Of a stretch of DNA of 64,000 nt, positions 57,101 through 64,000 are shown in pieces. The position numbers and the translations under genes were made by a program. The DNA comes from an uncultured SAR86 cluster bacterium (lineage in GTDB: Bacteria > Pseudomonadota > Gammaproteobacteria > Magnimaribacterales > Magnimaribacteraceae). The notes beneath the pieces are model-generated. The model was given only the letters and a program-made list of their open reading frames with translations, was not told the origin of the DNA and searched no databases. How positions within the stretch are numbered: position 1 is the stretch's first letter; the number at the start of each line of letters is the position of its first letter. The DNA lies in contig CACOVO010000003.1 of the NCBI GenBank assembly GCA_902630715.1, positions 37,751 to 101,750 of the forward strand, written 5' to 3'.

Positions 57101-58354
57101 GCACAATCTTCCCAAATCAATGTAATCGATGAAAAAGGAATGGTGGTTGAGAGTCACAAGGTTCCTTATGGAACCGTTTTAAATTTCTCAACCGAGAGTA
57201 AGGTTGTAGCTGGGGATATCTTAGCTAAATGGGATCCTCTAACGAGACCAGTTGTAGCAGAGGTTGCTGGAAAAGCTAAGTTTGTCGACATAGAAGACGG
57301 TATTACTGCAAGAGTGAAACAGGATGAACTTACTGGATTAAGTAATATTGAGATAATTGACGTGACAGAGAGACCCAAAGGTGAGGCCCAGGATAAGCGG
57401 CCAGCAATTCATATCGTAGACGGGAGAGGTAAAGAAAAAACTCTTCCTGATTCTGAAGCGCCTGCGGTGTACACTCTTCCTGGAAATGCATTTTTACAAT
57501 TGACTGATGGTCAAGATATCGAAGTCGGTGGTGTTATTGCAAGAATTTCGCAAGAGTCCGCAAAAACTAAGGATATTACTGGTGGATTACCAAGAGTTGC
57601 AGATCTCTTTGAGGCAAGAAAACCTAAAGAGCAAGCTATATTGGCACAAAAGTCAGGAATTGTATCGTGGGGTAAACCAACCAAGGGCAAAGAAAGATTA
57701 ATCATTACTGATGAGGAAGGCAATGAAAATGCAACTTTAATACCTAAGACTAGACACATTAATGTATTCGAAGGTGAGAGAGTTGAAAAAGGTGATATTG
57801 TCTCGGATGGTGCTATGAGCCCTCATGACATTTTGGCTCTCAGAGGACTTGAAGAGTTAACTGAGTATATAGTCGATGGTATTCAAGAGGTTTATAGACT
57901 TCAAGGTGTGAGCATAAATGATAAACACATTGAAGTAATACTTAATCAAATGCTTAGAAAGGTAGTTATTACCGAACCTGGAGACTCTGAGTTCATTATT
58001 GGAGAACAGGCAGAGTATGCCAAAGTACGAGAGACAAACCTTGCGCTCAGAGAGGCAAAAAAAGCTGAAGTCCAATTTGAGAGAGTTCTTTTAGGTATTA
58101 CAAAGGCTTCACTCGCAACAGAGTCATTCATATCAGCTGCATCTTTCCAAGAAACAACAAGAGTGCTTACAGAAGCAGCAACAACTGGAAGGATAGATCA
58201 TTTAAGAGGACTGAAAGAAAATGTAGTTGTGGGTAGATTAATACCTGCGGGTTCTGGTCTAGCCAAATTGAATGCTGAAGTGGAGAGCGTTGAGGAAGAG
58301 TTTGAGATTGATCTCGAAAAGGCTCTAAGTGAGGCATTAAATGAAGCAGAGTAA
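54191..58354 (+). CDS. rpoC: RNA polymerase beta' subunit (TTG start)
   Basis: The 1387-residue beta' subunit begins at TTG 54191, since the following KDLVDLLK aligns with the start of E. coli RpoC and no ATG is near; AGGAG lies about 7 bases upstream. The catalytic NADFDGD loop is at 458-464, so Asp460, 462 and 464 hold Mg. The N-terminal zinc site ([19 protein letters not shown]) and the second one ([11 protein letters not shown]) are intact, as are the bridge helix and trigger-loop regions. rpsL follows from its own promoter. Confidence 0.99.
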   Translation: MKDLVDLLKTQGHGVEYNSIRAGLASPQQIRSWSYGEVKKPETINYRTFKPERDGLFCSKIFGPIKDYECICGKYKRMKHRGVVCEKCGVEVTLSKVRRERMGHIELAAPVAHIWFLKSLPSRLALALDLTLKDLERVLYFESFIVIEPGMTDLEVGQLLTDEEYYEALETWGDEFEAGMGAESIQTLLKELDLETAIRDIQEEMPLTKSEAKLKKFAKRLKLLKSFNESGNRPEWMVLEVLPILPPDLRPLVPLEGGRFATSDLNDLYRRVINRNNRLKRLLDLNAPDIITRNEKRMLQESVDALLDNGRRGRAVTGSNKRPLKSLADMIKGKQGRFRQNLLGKRVDYSGRSVIVVGPTLKLHQCGLPKKMALELFKPFVFGRLQQLELANTIKLAKRMVDREEPEVWDILDEVIREHPVMLNRAPTLHRLGIQAFEPVLVEGKAIQLHPLVCKAYNADFDGDQMAVHVPLTLEAQLECRALMMATNNILSPSNGKPIIDPSQDVVLGLYYMSREKINDLGEGRIMSSPDEVNRAYYSGTVGLQAKIKVRLKPNKLDDEPSKIVETTTGRTLLYELLPEGMSFDLVNKTLDSKQISSLIDFVYRKAGLKRTVIFADRLMYLGYEFSTKSGSSIGIDDFVIPDDKQRIVSEAEQEVKDIESQFASGLVTKGEKYNKAIDIWTRANEMIAKSMMDNISQEEVLDSEGTKVLSDSFNSVFMYADSGSRGSPAQIRQLAGMRGLLAKPDGSIIETPVTSNFREGLTAQEYFISTHGARKGLADTALKTANSGYLTRRLVDVAQDMVVSEDDCGTENGILMRPIIDGGQVLVPLGDRVLGRTVAVDVTSIDGKDVLLKKGTLIDEDIVDTLDEKNIYEIKVRSAIHCETIHGICSNCYGRDLGRGHKVDIGESVGIVAAQSIGEPGTQLTMRTFHIGGAASGTSAEDNIETNFAGKVVYDTRTVKKKDGTFITLAQSSQINVIDEKGMVVESHKVPYGTVLNFSTESKVVAGDILAKWDPLTRPVVAEVAGKAKFVDIEDGITARVKQDELTGLSNIEIIDVTERPKGEAQDKRPAIHIVDGRGKEKTLPDSEAPAVYTLPGNAFLQLTDGQDIEVGGVIARISQESAKTKDITGGLPRVADLFEARKPKEQAILAQKSGIVSWGKPTKGKERLIITDEEGNENATLIPKTRHINVFEGERVEKGDIVSDGAMSPHDILALRGLEELTEYIVDGIQEVYRLQGVSINDKHIEVILNQMLRKVVITEPGDSEFIIGEQAEYAKVRETNLALREAKKAEVQFERVLLGITKASLATESFISAASFQETTRVLTEAATTGRIDHLRGLKENVVVGRLIPAGSGLAKLNAEVESVEEEFEIDLEKALSEALNEAE

Positions 58355-58358
58355 TACA

Positions 58359-58387
58359 TTGACGTGGCACTTACCTCTAATTACAAT
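58359..58387 (+). promoter_or_regulatory. promoter for the rpsL-rpsG-fusA (str) unit
   Basis: TTGACG (58359-58364) and TACAAT (58382-58387), each 5 of 6 to consensus, have a 17-base spacer and a G/C-rich discriminator TCGCGACC. It begins 5 bases after the rpoC stop and the rpsL ATG follows 25 bases after the -10. Confidence 0.7.
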
Positions 58388-58411
58388 TCGCGACCTTTAC
58401 GTTAAATAGAT

Positions 58412-58783
58412 ATGGCTACAGTAAATCAGTTAGTAAGAAAACCTCGAAAAAGGAAGATATCAAAAACCGATGTTCCTGCACTCAAAGGCTCTCCTCAAAG
58501 AAGGGGAGTTTGTACTAGGGTTTATACGACAACACCAAAAAAACCTAACTCTGCTTTGAGAAAGGTTTGCAAGGTGCGTCTTACCTCAGGTTTTGAAGTA
58601 ATTTCTTACATTGGAGGCGAAGGGCATAATTTACAAGAACACTCAGTTGTTCTTATCAGAGGCGGAAGAGTAAAAGATTTGCCTGGAGTTAGATATCATA
58701 CTGTAAGAGGAACTCTGGACACTGCTGGAGTAGATGATAGAAAACAACGTCGATCTAAATACGGCGCTAAGAAACCTAAATAA
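58412..58783 (+). CDS. rpsL: 30S ribosomal protein S12
   Basis: This 123-residue S12 sits in the decoding centre. [13 protein letters not shown] near 39-51 and [13 protein letters not shown] near 88-100 carry wild-type residues at the usual streptomycin-resistance sites. rpsG starts 2 bases after the stop. Confidence 0.99.
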   Translation: MATVNQLVRKPRKRKISKTDVPALKGSPQRRGVCTRVYTTTPKKPNSALRKVCKVRLTSGFEVISYIGGEGHNLQEHSVVLIRGGRVKDLPGVRYHTVRGTLDTAGVDDRKQRRSKYGAKKPK

Positions 58784-58785
58784 AT

Positions 58786-59256
58786 ATGTCTAGAAGAAAA
58801 GCTGCACCGAAAAGAAAAATTTTGCCTGATCCTAAATTTGGCAATTTAAAAGTTGCAAAATTTATGAATCAGATAATGACTCACGGAAAGAAGTCTGTTG
58901 CTGAAAAAATAATTTATGGTGCTTTTGATGAGATTGCAAAAAAGTCAGACAAAGAGCCTGTAGAAGTTTTCGAAAAGGCTTTGGAAGAGGTTGGCCCGAT
59001 GGTAGAGGTTAAAGCAAGAAGAGTAGGAGGAGCTACATATCAAATTCCTATGGAGGTTAGACCTGCAAGAAGAAGTGCCTTGGCTATGAGATGGATAGCT
59101 ACCTATGCAAAATCAAGATCAGAAAAGAATATGACTTTAAGACTCGCTAATGAACTTCTTGATGCCTGCGAAGGCAGAGGCGAAGCAGTAAAGAAAAAAG
59201 AAGACACTCACAGAATGGCTGAAGCAAATAGAGCCTTCTCACATTTTAGATTTTAA
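58786..59256 (+). CDS. rpsG: 30S ribosomal protein S7
   Basis: The 156-residue S7 is complete, with [15 protein letters not shown] and the [16 protein letters not shown] loop, and the C-terminal helix ends [12 protein letters not shown]7 starts assembly of the 30S head. fusA follows after 20 bases. Confidence 0.99.
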   Translation: MSRRKAAPKRKILPDPKFGNLKVAKFMNQIMTHGKKSVAEKIIYGAFDEIAKKSDKEPVEVFEKALEEVGPMVEVKARRVGGATYQIPMEVRPARRSALAMRWIATYAKSRSEKNMTLRLANELLDACEGRGEAVKKKEDTHRMAEANRAFSHFRF

Positions 59257-59276
59257 TCACTTAACGATAGAAAATT

Positions 59277-61382
59277 ATGGCCAGAACTACTCCGTTAGAA
59301 CTGTATAGGAATATTGGTATTTGTGCACACGTCGATGCAGGAAAGACAACCACCACTGAAAGAGTTCTTTTTTATACTGGTATTTCTCATAAAATTGGTG
59401 AAGTTCATGATGGCGCAGCCGTTATGGATTGGATGGAGCAAGAGCAAGAAAGAGGTATCACAATTACTTCTGCTGCTACTACCTGTTTCTGGGAAGGAAC
59501 TGCAAAACAGTTTAAGCAGCATAGATTCAACATAATTGATACACCTGGTCACGTAGATTTTACAATTGAAGTTGAGCGTTCCCTGAGGGTTCTCGATGGC
59601 GCAGTAGTGGTTTTCTGTGGAAGTTCCGGAGTTGAACCCCAATCTGAAACTGTTTGGAGACAAGCTAATCGTTATGAAGTACCAAGAATTGCATTTATAA
59701 ATAAAATGGATCGTGCTGGAGCAGATTTCTTAAAAGTTGTAGATCAAATGGAAAAAAGATTGGGTGCCAATCCTGTTCCCATACAGTTAGCCATTGGTGC
59801 CGAAGATGAATTTAGAGGAGTTATAGATCTCGTAAAAATGAAAGCCATTTATTGGGATGGTGATGATATGGGCACAACCTTCAAAGAAGAGGAAATACCA
59901 GATGAACTTTCTGACTTAGCTAGTGAATGGCGTGAAAAGATGGTTGAGTCTGCTGCAGAGGCAAATGAAGAACTTATGGATAAGTACTTAGAAGAAGGAG
60001 AGCTGTCTGAAGAAGAAATCAAAGCTGGTATAAGAATTAGAACTTTGGCGAATGAAATCGTTCCCTGCCTATGTGGATCAGCTTTTAAAAATAAAGGTGT
60101 GCAAACAATGTTAGATGCCGTCGTTGATTTTCTTCCTGCCCCAAACGAAGTTAAAGCAATAACAGGAATGTTAGAAAATGAAGAAGAGGGTAGTAGGAAA
60201 TCTGATGATGAGGAACCCTTTGCTGGAATAGCATTCAAAATTGCTACAGATCCTTTTGTCGGCTCCCTAACTTTTGTAAGAGTTTATTCTGGTGTTCTGA
60301 ATACTGGCGATTCAGTTTATCTTCCAATCAAAGGAAAAAAAGAACGGATCGGCCGAATGCTTCAGATGCATTCTAATAAAAGAGATGAAATATCGGAGGC
60401 TAGAGCAGGAGATATATGTGCGGTTATTGGTCTAAAGGAAGCCATAACAGGTGAGACACTTTGTGATGAGAAAAATAAGATTACATTAGAGTCTATGAAT
60501 TTTCCTGAACCTGTTATATCAGTTGCTGTCGAACCTAAAACAAAAGAGGATCAAGAAAAAATGGGCATTGCACTAGGTAGGCTTGCTCAAGAAGATCCGT
60601 CATTTAGGCTTAGAACAGATGAAGAATCAGGACAAACTATAATTTCTGGAATGGGCGAACTTCATTTGGATGTTTTGGTAGACCGAATGAGAAGAGAGTT
60701 CAATGTTGAAGCTAACATGGGCAAACCACAAGTCGCTTACAGAGAGACAATAAGAAAACTTGTGGAACAAGAGTCAAAGTTTGTCAGACAGTCTGGTGGA
60801 AGAGGACAGTATGGTCATGTTTATTTAAGAATAGAGCCATTAATAACTGAAGAAGGTTCAGAGGAAACATACGAATTTGTAAATGAGATTGTTGGTGGAG
60901 CTATACCAAGAGAGTTTATTCCTGCTGTTGATAAGGGTTGTAAGGAACAGATGGAAGCAGGTGTTATTGCCGGTTATCCACTTGTGAATGTTAAGATATC
61001 TTTATACGATGGTTCTTTCCATGACGTTGATTCTAGTGAAGTTGCCTTTAAAGTAGCGGGCTCGATGGCCCTTAAGGAAGGTGCTCAAAAGGCTGATCCG
61101 GTAATCCTAGAGCCTATTATGAGCATTGAAGTTGTCACTCCTGAGGAGTACATGGGTGATATAGTTGGCGATTTAAGCAGAAGAAGAGGAGTAATTCACG
61201 GTATGGATGACGGTCCTTCAGGAAAAGTCGTTTCTGGAGAAGTTCCGCTTGCAGAGATGTTTGGATACGCAACCGATATTAGGTCTGCTTCTCAAGGAAG
61301 AGCCACCTTTACTATGGAACCTTTGAAGTACTCTGAGGTACCTTCGAATGTGGCTGAAGCGATAATAAATAAAAACGACTAA
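59277..61382 (+). CDS. fusA: translation elongation factor G
   Basis: This 701-residue GTPase drives ribosomal translocation. G1 AHVDAGKT is at about 18-25, G2 [12 protein letters not shown]3 DTPGHVDF and NKMDRAGAD follow. Domains III-V are complete, with the GGRGQYGHV segment of domain IV. A terminator follows it; there is no tuf gene behind it, unlike the classic str operon. Confidence 0.99.
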   Translation: MARTTPLELYRNIGICAHVDAGKTTTTERVLFYTGISHKIGEVHDGAAVMDWMEQEQERGITITSAATTCFWEGTAKQFKQHRFNIIDTPGHVDFTIEVERSLRVLDGAVVVFCGSSGVEPQSETVWRQANRYEVPRIAFINKMDRAGADFLKVVDQMEKRLGANPVPIQLAIGAEDEFRGVIDLVKMKAIYWDGDDMGTTFKEEEIPDELSDLASEWREKMVESAAEANEELMDKYLEEGELSEEEIKAGIRIRTLANEIVPCLCGSAFKNKGVQTMLDAVVDFLPAPNEVKAITGMLENEEEGSRKSDDEEPFAGIAFKIATDPFVGSLTFVRVYSGVLNTGDSVYLPIKGKKERIGRMLQMHSNKRDEISEARAGDICAVIGLKEAITGETLCDEKNKITLESMNFPEPVISVAVEPKTKEDQEKMGIALGRLAQEDPSFRLRTDEESGQTIISGMGELHLDVLVDRMRREFNVEANMGKPQVAYRETIRKLVEQESKFVRQSGGRGQYGHVYLRIEPLITEEGSEETYEFVNEIVGGAIPREFIPAVDKGCKEQMEAGVIAGYPLVNVKISLYDGSFHDVDSSEVAFKVAGSMALKEGAQKADPVILEPIMSIEVVTPEEYMGDIVGDLSRRRGVIHGMDDGPSGKVVSGEVPLAEMFGYATDIRSASQGRATFTMEPLKYSEVPSNVAEAIINKND

Positions 61383-61405
61383 CCTAAATTGTATCAATAT
61401 TGGAT

Positions 61406-61433
61406 AAAACCCTTTTTAATAAAGGGTTTTTCA
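61406..61433 (+). terminator. intrinsic terminator after fusA
   Basis: The stem AAAACCCTTT / AAAGGGTTTT with loop TTAAT is followed by further T residues. It ends the rpsL-rpsG-fusA unit 24 bases after the fusA stop. Confidence 0.85.
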
Positions 61434-61442
61434 CTTTTTGGG

Positions 61443-61471
61443 TTGACACAAAGGGGCTACAAAACTAGAAT
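61443..61471 (+). promoter_or_regulatory. promoter for the S10 operon
   Basis: A perfect TTGACA (61443-61448) and TAGAAT (61466-61471; 5 of 6) have a 17-base spacer. It lies just after the fusA terminator, so rpsJ onward is an independent unit. Confidence 0.8.
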
Positions 61472-61477
61472 CACCGC

Positions 61478-61602
61478 TCATTTTGTTGGAGGGGCCTTTT
61501 ACCAGCAATTTTTTGGTTAAAAGGCGAATAATTTTAATGAACCAACCTACACTGTAGGGGGGTTGTTTTACGCTCTTTTTATGGGAGCTTGATAGGAAAA
61601 AT
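61478..61602 (+). promoter_or_regulatory. structured S10-operon leader
   Basis: The 125-base untranslated leader can form GCCTTTTACCA / TGGTTAAAAGGC (61494-61525) with a T-rich loop, and CCTAC-ACT-GTAGG (61546-61558). In E. coli the S10 leader is the site of L4 control of transcription and translation; rplD (L4) is in this operon, so an analogous role is plausible, though the fold is not shown to be the same. Confidence 0.5.
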
Positions 61603-61923
61603 ATGCAAAATCAAAGCATTAGAATTAGACTAAAAGCTTTTGATCACAAGCTAATTGACCGATCTGCTAGAGAAATAGTTGAAACAGTCAAACGCACAGG
61701 TGCTAAGGTTAAGGGTCCTATTCCTATGCCCGTCAAGAAACACAGAACTACTATCCTCATTTCCCCTCACAAAGACAAAGACGCAAGAGATCAATACGAA
61801 ATTAGAACACACAAAAGAACCCTCGACATACTTGAACCTTCAGAAAAAACACTAGACGCTCTTACCAAATTAGAACTTTCTGCTGGAGTGGTTGTTCAGA
61901 TTAGCTTAGACGAGAATAAATAA
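61603..61923 (+). CDS. rpsJ: 30S ribosomal protein S10 / NusE
   Basis: The 106-residue S10 contains the NusB-binding region and the RNA-contacting loop ([19 protein letters not shown]), then [13 protein letters not shown]. It serves in the 30S head and in antitermination with NusG. rplC starts 1 base after the stop. Confidence 0.98.
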   Translation: MQNQSIRIRLKAFDHKLIDRSAREIVETVKRTGAKVKGPIPMPVKKHRTTILISPHKDKDARDQYEIRTHKRTLDILEPSEKTLDALTKLELSAGVVVQISLDENK

Positions 61924-61924
61924 A

Positions 61925-62560
61925 ATGAGTTTAGGTTTAATTGGAAGAAAACAAGGTATGACTCGACTTTTTACACCCGAAGGGGACTCCTATGCAGTAA
62001 GTGTTGTTAGTATCGACCCCAACATGGTTACTCAAATTAAATCTGATGAAGTTGATGGCTATAATTCGGTACAAGTCACTACTGGCAAAAAGAAACATAA
62101 ACATGTCTCCAAGCCTTTATCTGGACACTATAAGAAAGGATCTATCGAGCCAGGTCTGGGTCTATGGGAATTTAAAGTCAAGAGTGAAGATCTTGAAAAT
62201 CTAGAAGTAGGAAGTCAATTAAACATAGATATTTTTGAGGAAGGTCAAAAGATCGATGTTCAGGGTAAATCTAAAGGTAAAGGTTTTGCTGGTACGGTTA
62301 AGAGATGGAATTTTAAAATGCAAGATGCAACACATGGAAACTCTATTTCCCATAGGGCGCCGGGTTCTATCGGACAATGCCAGACACCAGGTAAGGTCTG
62401 GAAAGGAAAGAAAATGTCGGGACACATGGGAGATGTCAAGAAAACTATTCAAAACCTCAAAATCGCTTCTATAGATACTGAAAACAACCTATTGCTCATC
62501 AAAGGTGCCATACCAGGTCCAACTGGCTCTAATGTAATACTTAAACCTGCCGTCAAATAA
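61925..62560 (+). CDS. rplC: 50S ribosomal protein L3
   Basis: This 211-residue L3 starts [15 protein letters not shown]. The long loop reaching the peptidyl-transferase centre includes [20 protein letters not shown], with the Gln that is commonly N5-methylated. It is an early assembly protein. The next gene starts 1 base later. Confidence 0.98.
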   Translation: MSLGLIGRKQGMTRLFTPEGDSYAVSVVSIDPNMVTQIKSDEVDGYNSVQVTTGKKKHKHVSKPLSGHYKKGSIEPGLGLWEFKVKSEDLENLEVGSQLNIDIFEEGQKIDVQGKSKGKGFAGTVKRWNFKMQDATHGNSISHRAPGSIGQCQTPGKVWKGKKMSGHMGDVKKTIQNLKIASIDTENNLLLIKGAIPGPTGSNVILKPAVK

Positions 62561-62561
62561 A

Positions 62562-63185
62562 ATGGAAATCGAAGTACTCAAACAAAACGGTAAGAGCGAT
62601 TCTAAGATTTCGCTCCTAGACAGTATTTTCAATCAAGAATTTAATCACGACCTTGTCCATCAACTTATTAATACTTACATACACAACGGTCATCAACGAA
62701 CCAAGGGACAGAAAAACAGGTCAGCAGTTCGTGGTGGAGGAAAGAAGCCTTGGAAACAGAAAGGAACTGGCCGAGCTAGAGCTGGAACTATTAGGTCTCC
62801 TATATGGAGAGGTGGCGGTATGACTTTCGCAAACGTTTATCAAGATTTAAAACCTAAAAAGATCAATAAGAAAATGTATAGATCTGCAATGAGATCTATT
62901 TGGTCTCTACTTGCCGAGGAAGGCAGGCTTATCATTTTAGATGACCTGAAAATTGAAGAACCTGTCAAGTCTTCGCAAGTGAAAACTTTACTATCGGATC
63001 TTGGTTTAAATTCTGCTTTATTTGTCGTTGCTTCAAATGAGAAAAATTTTGTTAAAGCTTCCAAAAACTTAGCAGAGTGTAAAGTTCAAACAATAAACTC
63101 ATTAAACCCGTCTGCACTCCTACAAGCTACAAATGTGGTACTTACATCTGAAACATTAGATAAGTTATCTGAGGTGCTCTTATAA
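62562..63185 (+). CDS. rplD: 50S ribosomal protein L4
   Basis: This 207-residue L4 has its exit-tunnel loop (NRSAVRGGGKKPWKQKGTGRARAGT near 46-71) and GGMTFANVY after it. L4 is the known autoregulator of S10 operons. Its stop overlaps the rplW start by one base (TAATG). Confidence 0.98.
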   Translation: MEIEVLKQNGKSDSKISLLDSIFNQEFNHDLVHQLINTYIHNGHQRTKGQKNRSAVRGGGKKPWKQKGTGRARAGTIRSPIWRGGGMTFANVYQDLKPKKINKKMYRSAMRSIWSLLAEEGRLIILDDLKIEEPVKSSQVKTLLSDLGLNSALFVVASNEKNFVKASKNLAECKVQTINSLNPSALLQATNVVLTSETLDKLSEVLL

Positions 63186-63475
63186 TGAAAACAGAACTTT
63201 ATTCAATTATTAAATCTCCCTACCTTACAGAAAAGGTCTCAACTTTAATGGGCGAGAGTAATCAATACGCTTTTAAAGTCGACATTAACGCTACAAAACT
63301 ACAAATAAAAAAAGCTATTGAAGGCTACTTCTCTGTAGATGTTGAGGACGTGAATGTTATAAAAGTGAAAGGGAAAACAAAAAGATCAAGATACAGAATT
63401 AGAAAAAAATCGGACTGGAAAAAAGCTTACGTGAAGTTGGCACAAGGTCAATCTATTGAGGTTACTTCAGAATAA
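63185..63475 (+). CDS. rplW: 50S ribosomal protein L23
   Basis: The 96-residue L23 sits at the exit tunnel, where trigger factor and SRP dock. [17 protein letters not shown] and the later [24 protein letters not shown] match the family. It overlaps rplD and rplB by one base on each side. Confidence 0.97.
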   Translation: MKTELYSIIKSPYLTEKVSTLMGESNQYAFKVDINATKLQIKKAIEGYFSVDVEDVNVIKVKGKTKRSRYRIRKKSDWKKAYVKLAQGQSIEVTSE

Positions 63476-64000
63476 TGGCCACTCAAATAAAAAAATCAAA
63501 ACCCACTTCTCCCGGAAGAAGATTCCGATCTTGGGTTTCAAGAGATGGTTTGCATAAAGGCGATCCTTATGCACCCCTCCTGGAGGCAAAGAAGCAAAAA
63601 TCTGGTAGAAATAATCAAGGCAGAATTACAACCAGACACCGTGGTGGTGGGCATAAAAAACATTATAGGATCATCGATTTTAAGAGACTTAAAGATGGCA
63701 TTCCTGCCAAAGTGGAAACAATTGAGTATGATCCAAATAGATCAGCTAACATAGCGTTACTTCTCTACCTTGATGGAGAGAGGACTTATATTATTGCTCC
63801 AGATGGTTTGAAAGTTGGAGACTCTGTCTCTTCTGGTAAAGATTCTGAAATCTCTGTAGGAAATACCATGTCTTTAAAAGATATGCCTCTCGGTACTGTT
63901 GTACATTGTATTGAGCTGTTTCCTGGAAAAGGAGCTCAAATGGCAAGGAGTGCTGGAGCCTCAGCGCAAATATTGGCTATTGAAGGAAGATATGTGACCC
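63475..64000 (+). CDS. rplB: 50S ribosomal protein L2, N-terminal part
   Basis: The frame opens at ATG 63475, overlapping the rplW stop (TAATG), and runs off the window after 175 codons. It has [30 protein letters not shown] and [17 protein letters not shown], and later [20 protein letters not shown], all characteristic of L2 (about 275 residues in full). L2 is essential for subunit joining and peptidyl transfer. Downstream S10-operon genes should follow. Confidence 0.97.
   Translation, partial: MATQIKKSKPTSPGRRFRSWVSRDGLHKGDPYAPLLEAKKQKSGRNNQGRITTRHRGGGHKKHYRIIDFKRLKDGIPAKVETIEYDPNRSANIALLLYLDGERTYIIAPDGLKVGDSVSSGKDSEISVGNTMSLKDMPLGTVVHCIELFPGKGAQMARSAGASAQILAIEGRYVT

Overview
The window reads as chromosome of an AT-rich, streamlined marine gammaproteobacterium. 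Gene content and order (lpxC-secA-argJ, rnr-rlmB, birA/tRNA/tuf/secE/nusG, a TonB receptor next to a TPR-sulfotransferase, many short-chain dehydrogenases and GSTs) suggest a SAR86-like lineage. The lineage is inference from recall and has not been tested by phylogeny. Intergenic gaps are very short, many genes overlap by 1-4 bases (TAATG or ATGA junctions), and no insertion sequence, prophage or CRISPR array was seen.

Layout. 1-8.1 kb is a catabolic and salvage block: the end of a copper amine oxidase, an esterase, an MDR-type reductase, a peptide deformylase, then an ADP-ribosylglycohydrolase, a ribokinase and a convergent nucleoside hydrolase that together could turn ADP-ribose or nucleosides into ribose-5-phosphate. 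A carboxylesterase remnant, an SDR and a crotonase follow. 8.1-18.3 kb holds tRNA-Ala, a membrane M28 peptidase, a flavodoxin-fold reductase, DoxX, pyrD with a class 2 N-terminus but a class 1-like Cys, a GST, a transporter/aminotransferase pair, a hydrolase and coaE-yacG. 18.3-25.9 kb is a minus-strand housekeeping operon, rnr-rlmB-lpxC-secA-argJ.

26-39.4 kb is an accessory metabolic run on the plus strand: acyl-CoA synthetase, GST, a linalool dehydratase/isomerase-like protein, SDR, VOC protein, small membrane proteins, a TonB receptor, a TPR-sulfotransferase, a BCCT transporter and a MarR regulator followed by a decayed marR duplicate. 39.5-44.35 kb is bounded by a perfect 50-bp direct repeat of the 3' part of tRNA-Thr(TGT). 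It carries only two genes: a 1299-aa protein fusing a topoisomerase-type zinc finger, a DUF559/Vsr-like nuclease and a RecQ-like helicase, and a translationally coupled 116-aa coiled-coil protein. This integrase-less tRNA island is the best candidate for an undescribed, possibly defensive, system.

44.3-64 kb is the translation and transcription core: birA, tRNA-Tyr, tRNA-Thr(GGT), tuf, tRNA-Trp, secE, nusG, rplKA, an L10 leader, rplJL, rpoBC (rpoC starts with TTG), rpsLG, fusA, a terminator, then a new promoter and a structured leader before rpsJ-rplCDWB. rplB runs off the end. Several near-consensus sigma70 promoters with 17-base spacers can be read directly, before pyrD, tRNA-Tyr, tRNA-Thr(GGT), rpsL and rpsJ.
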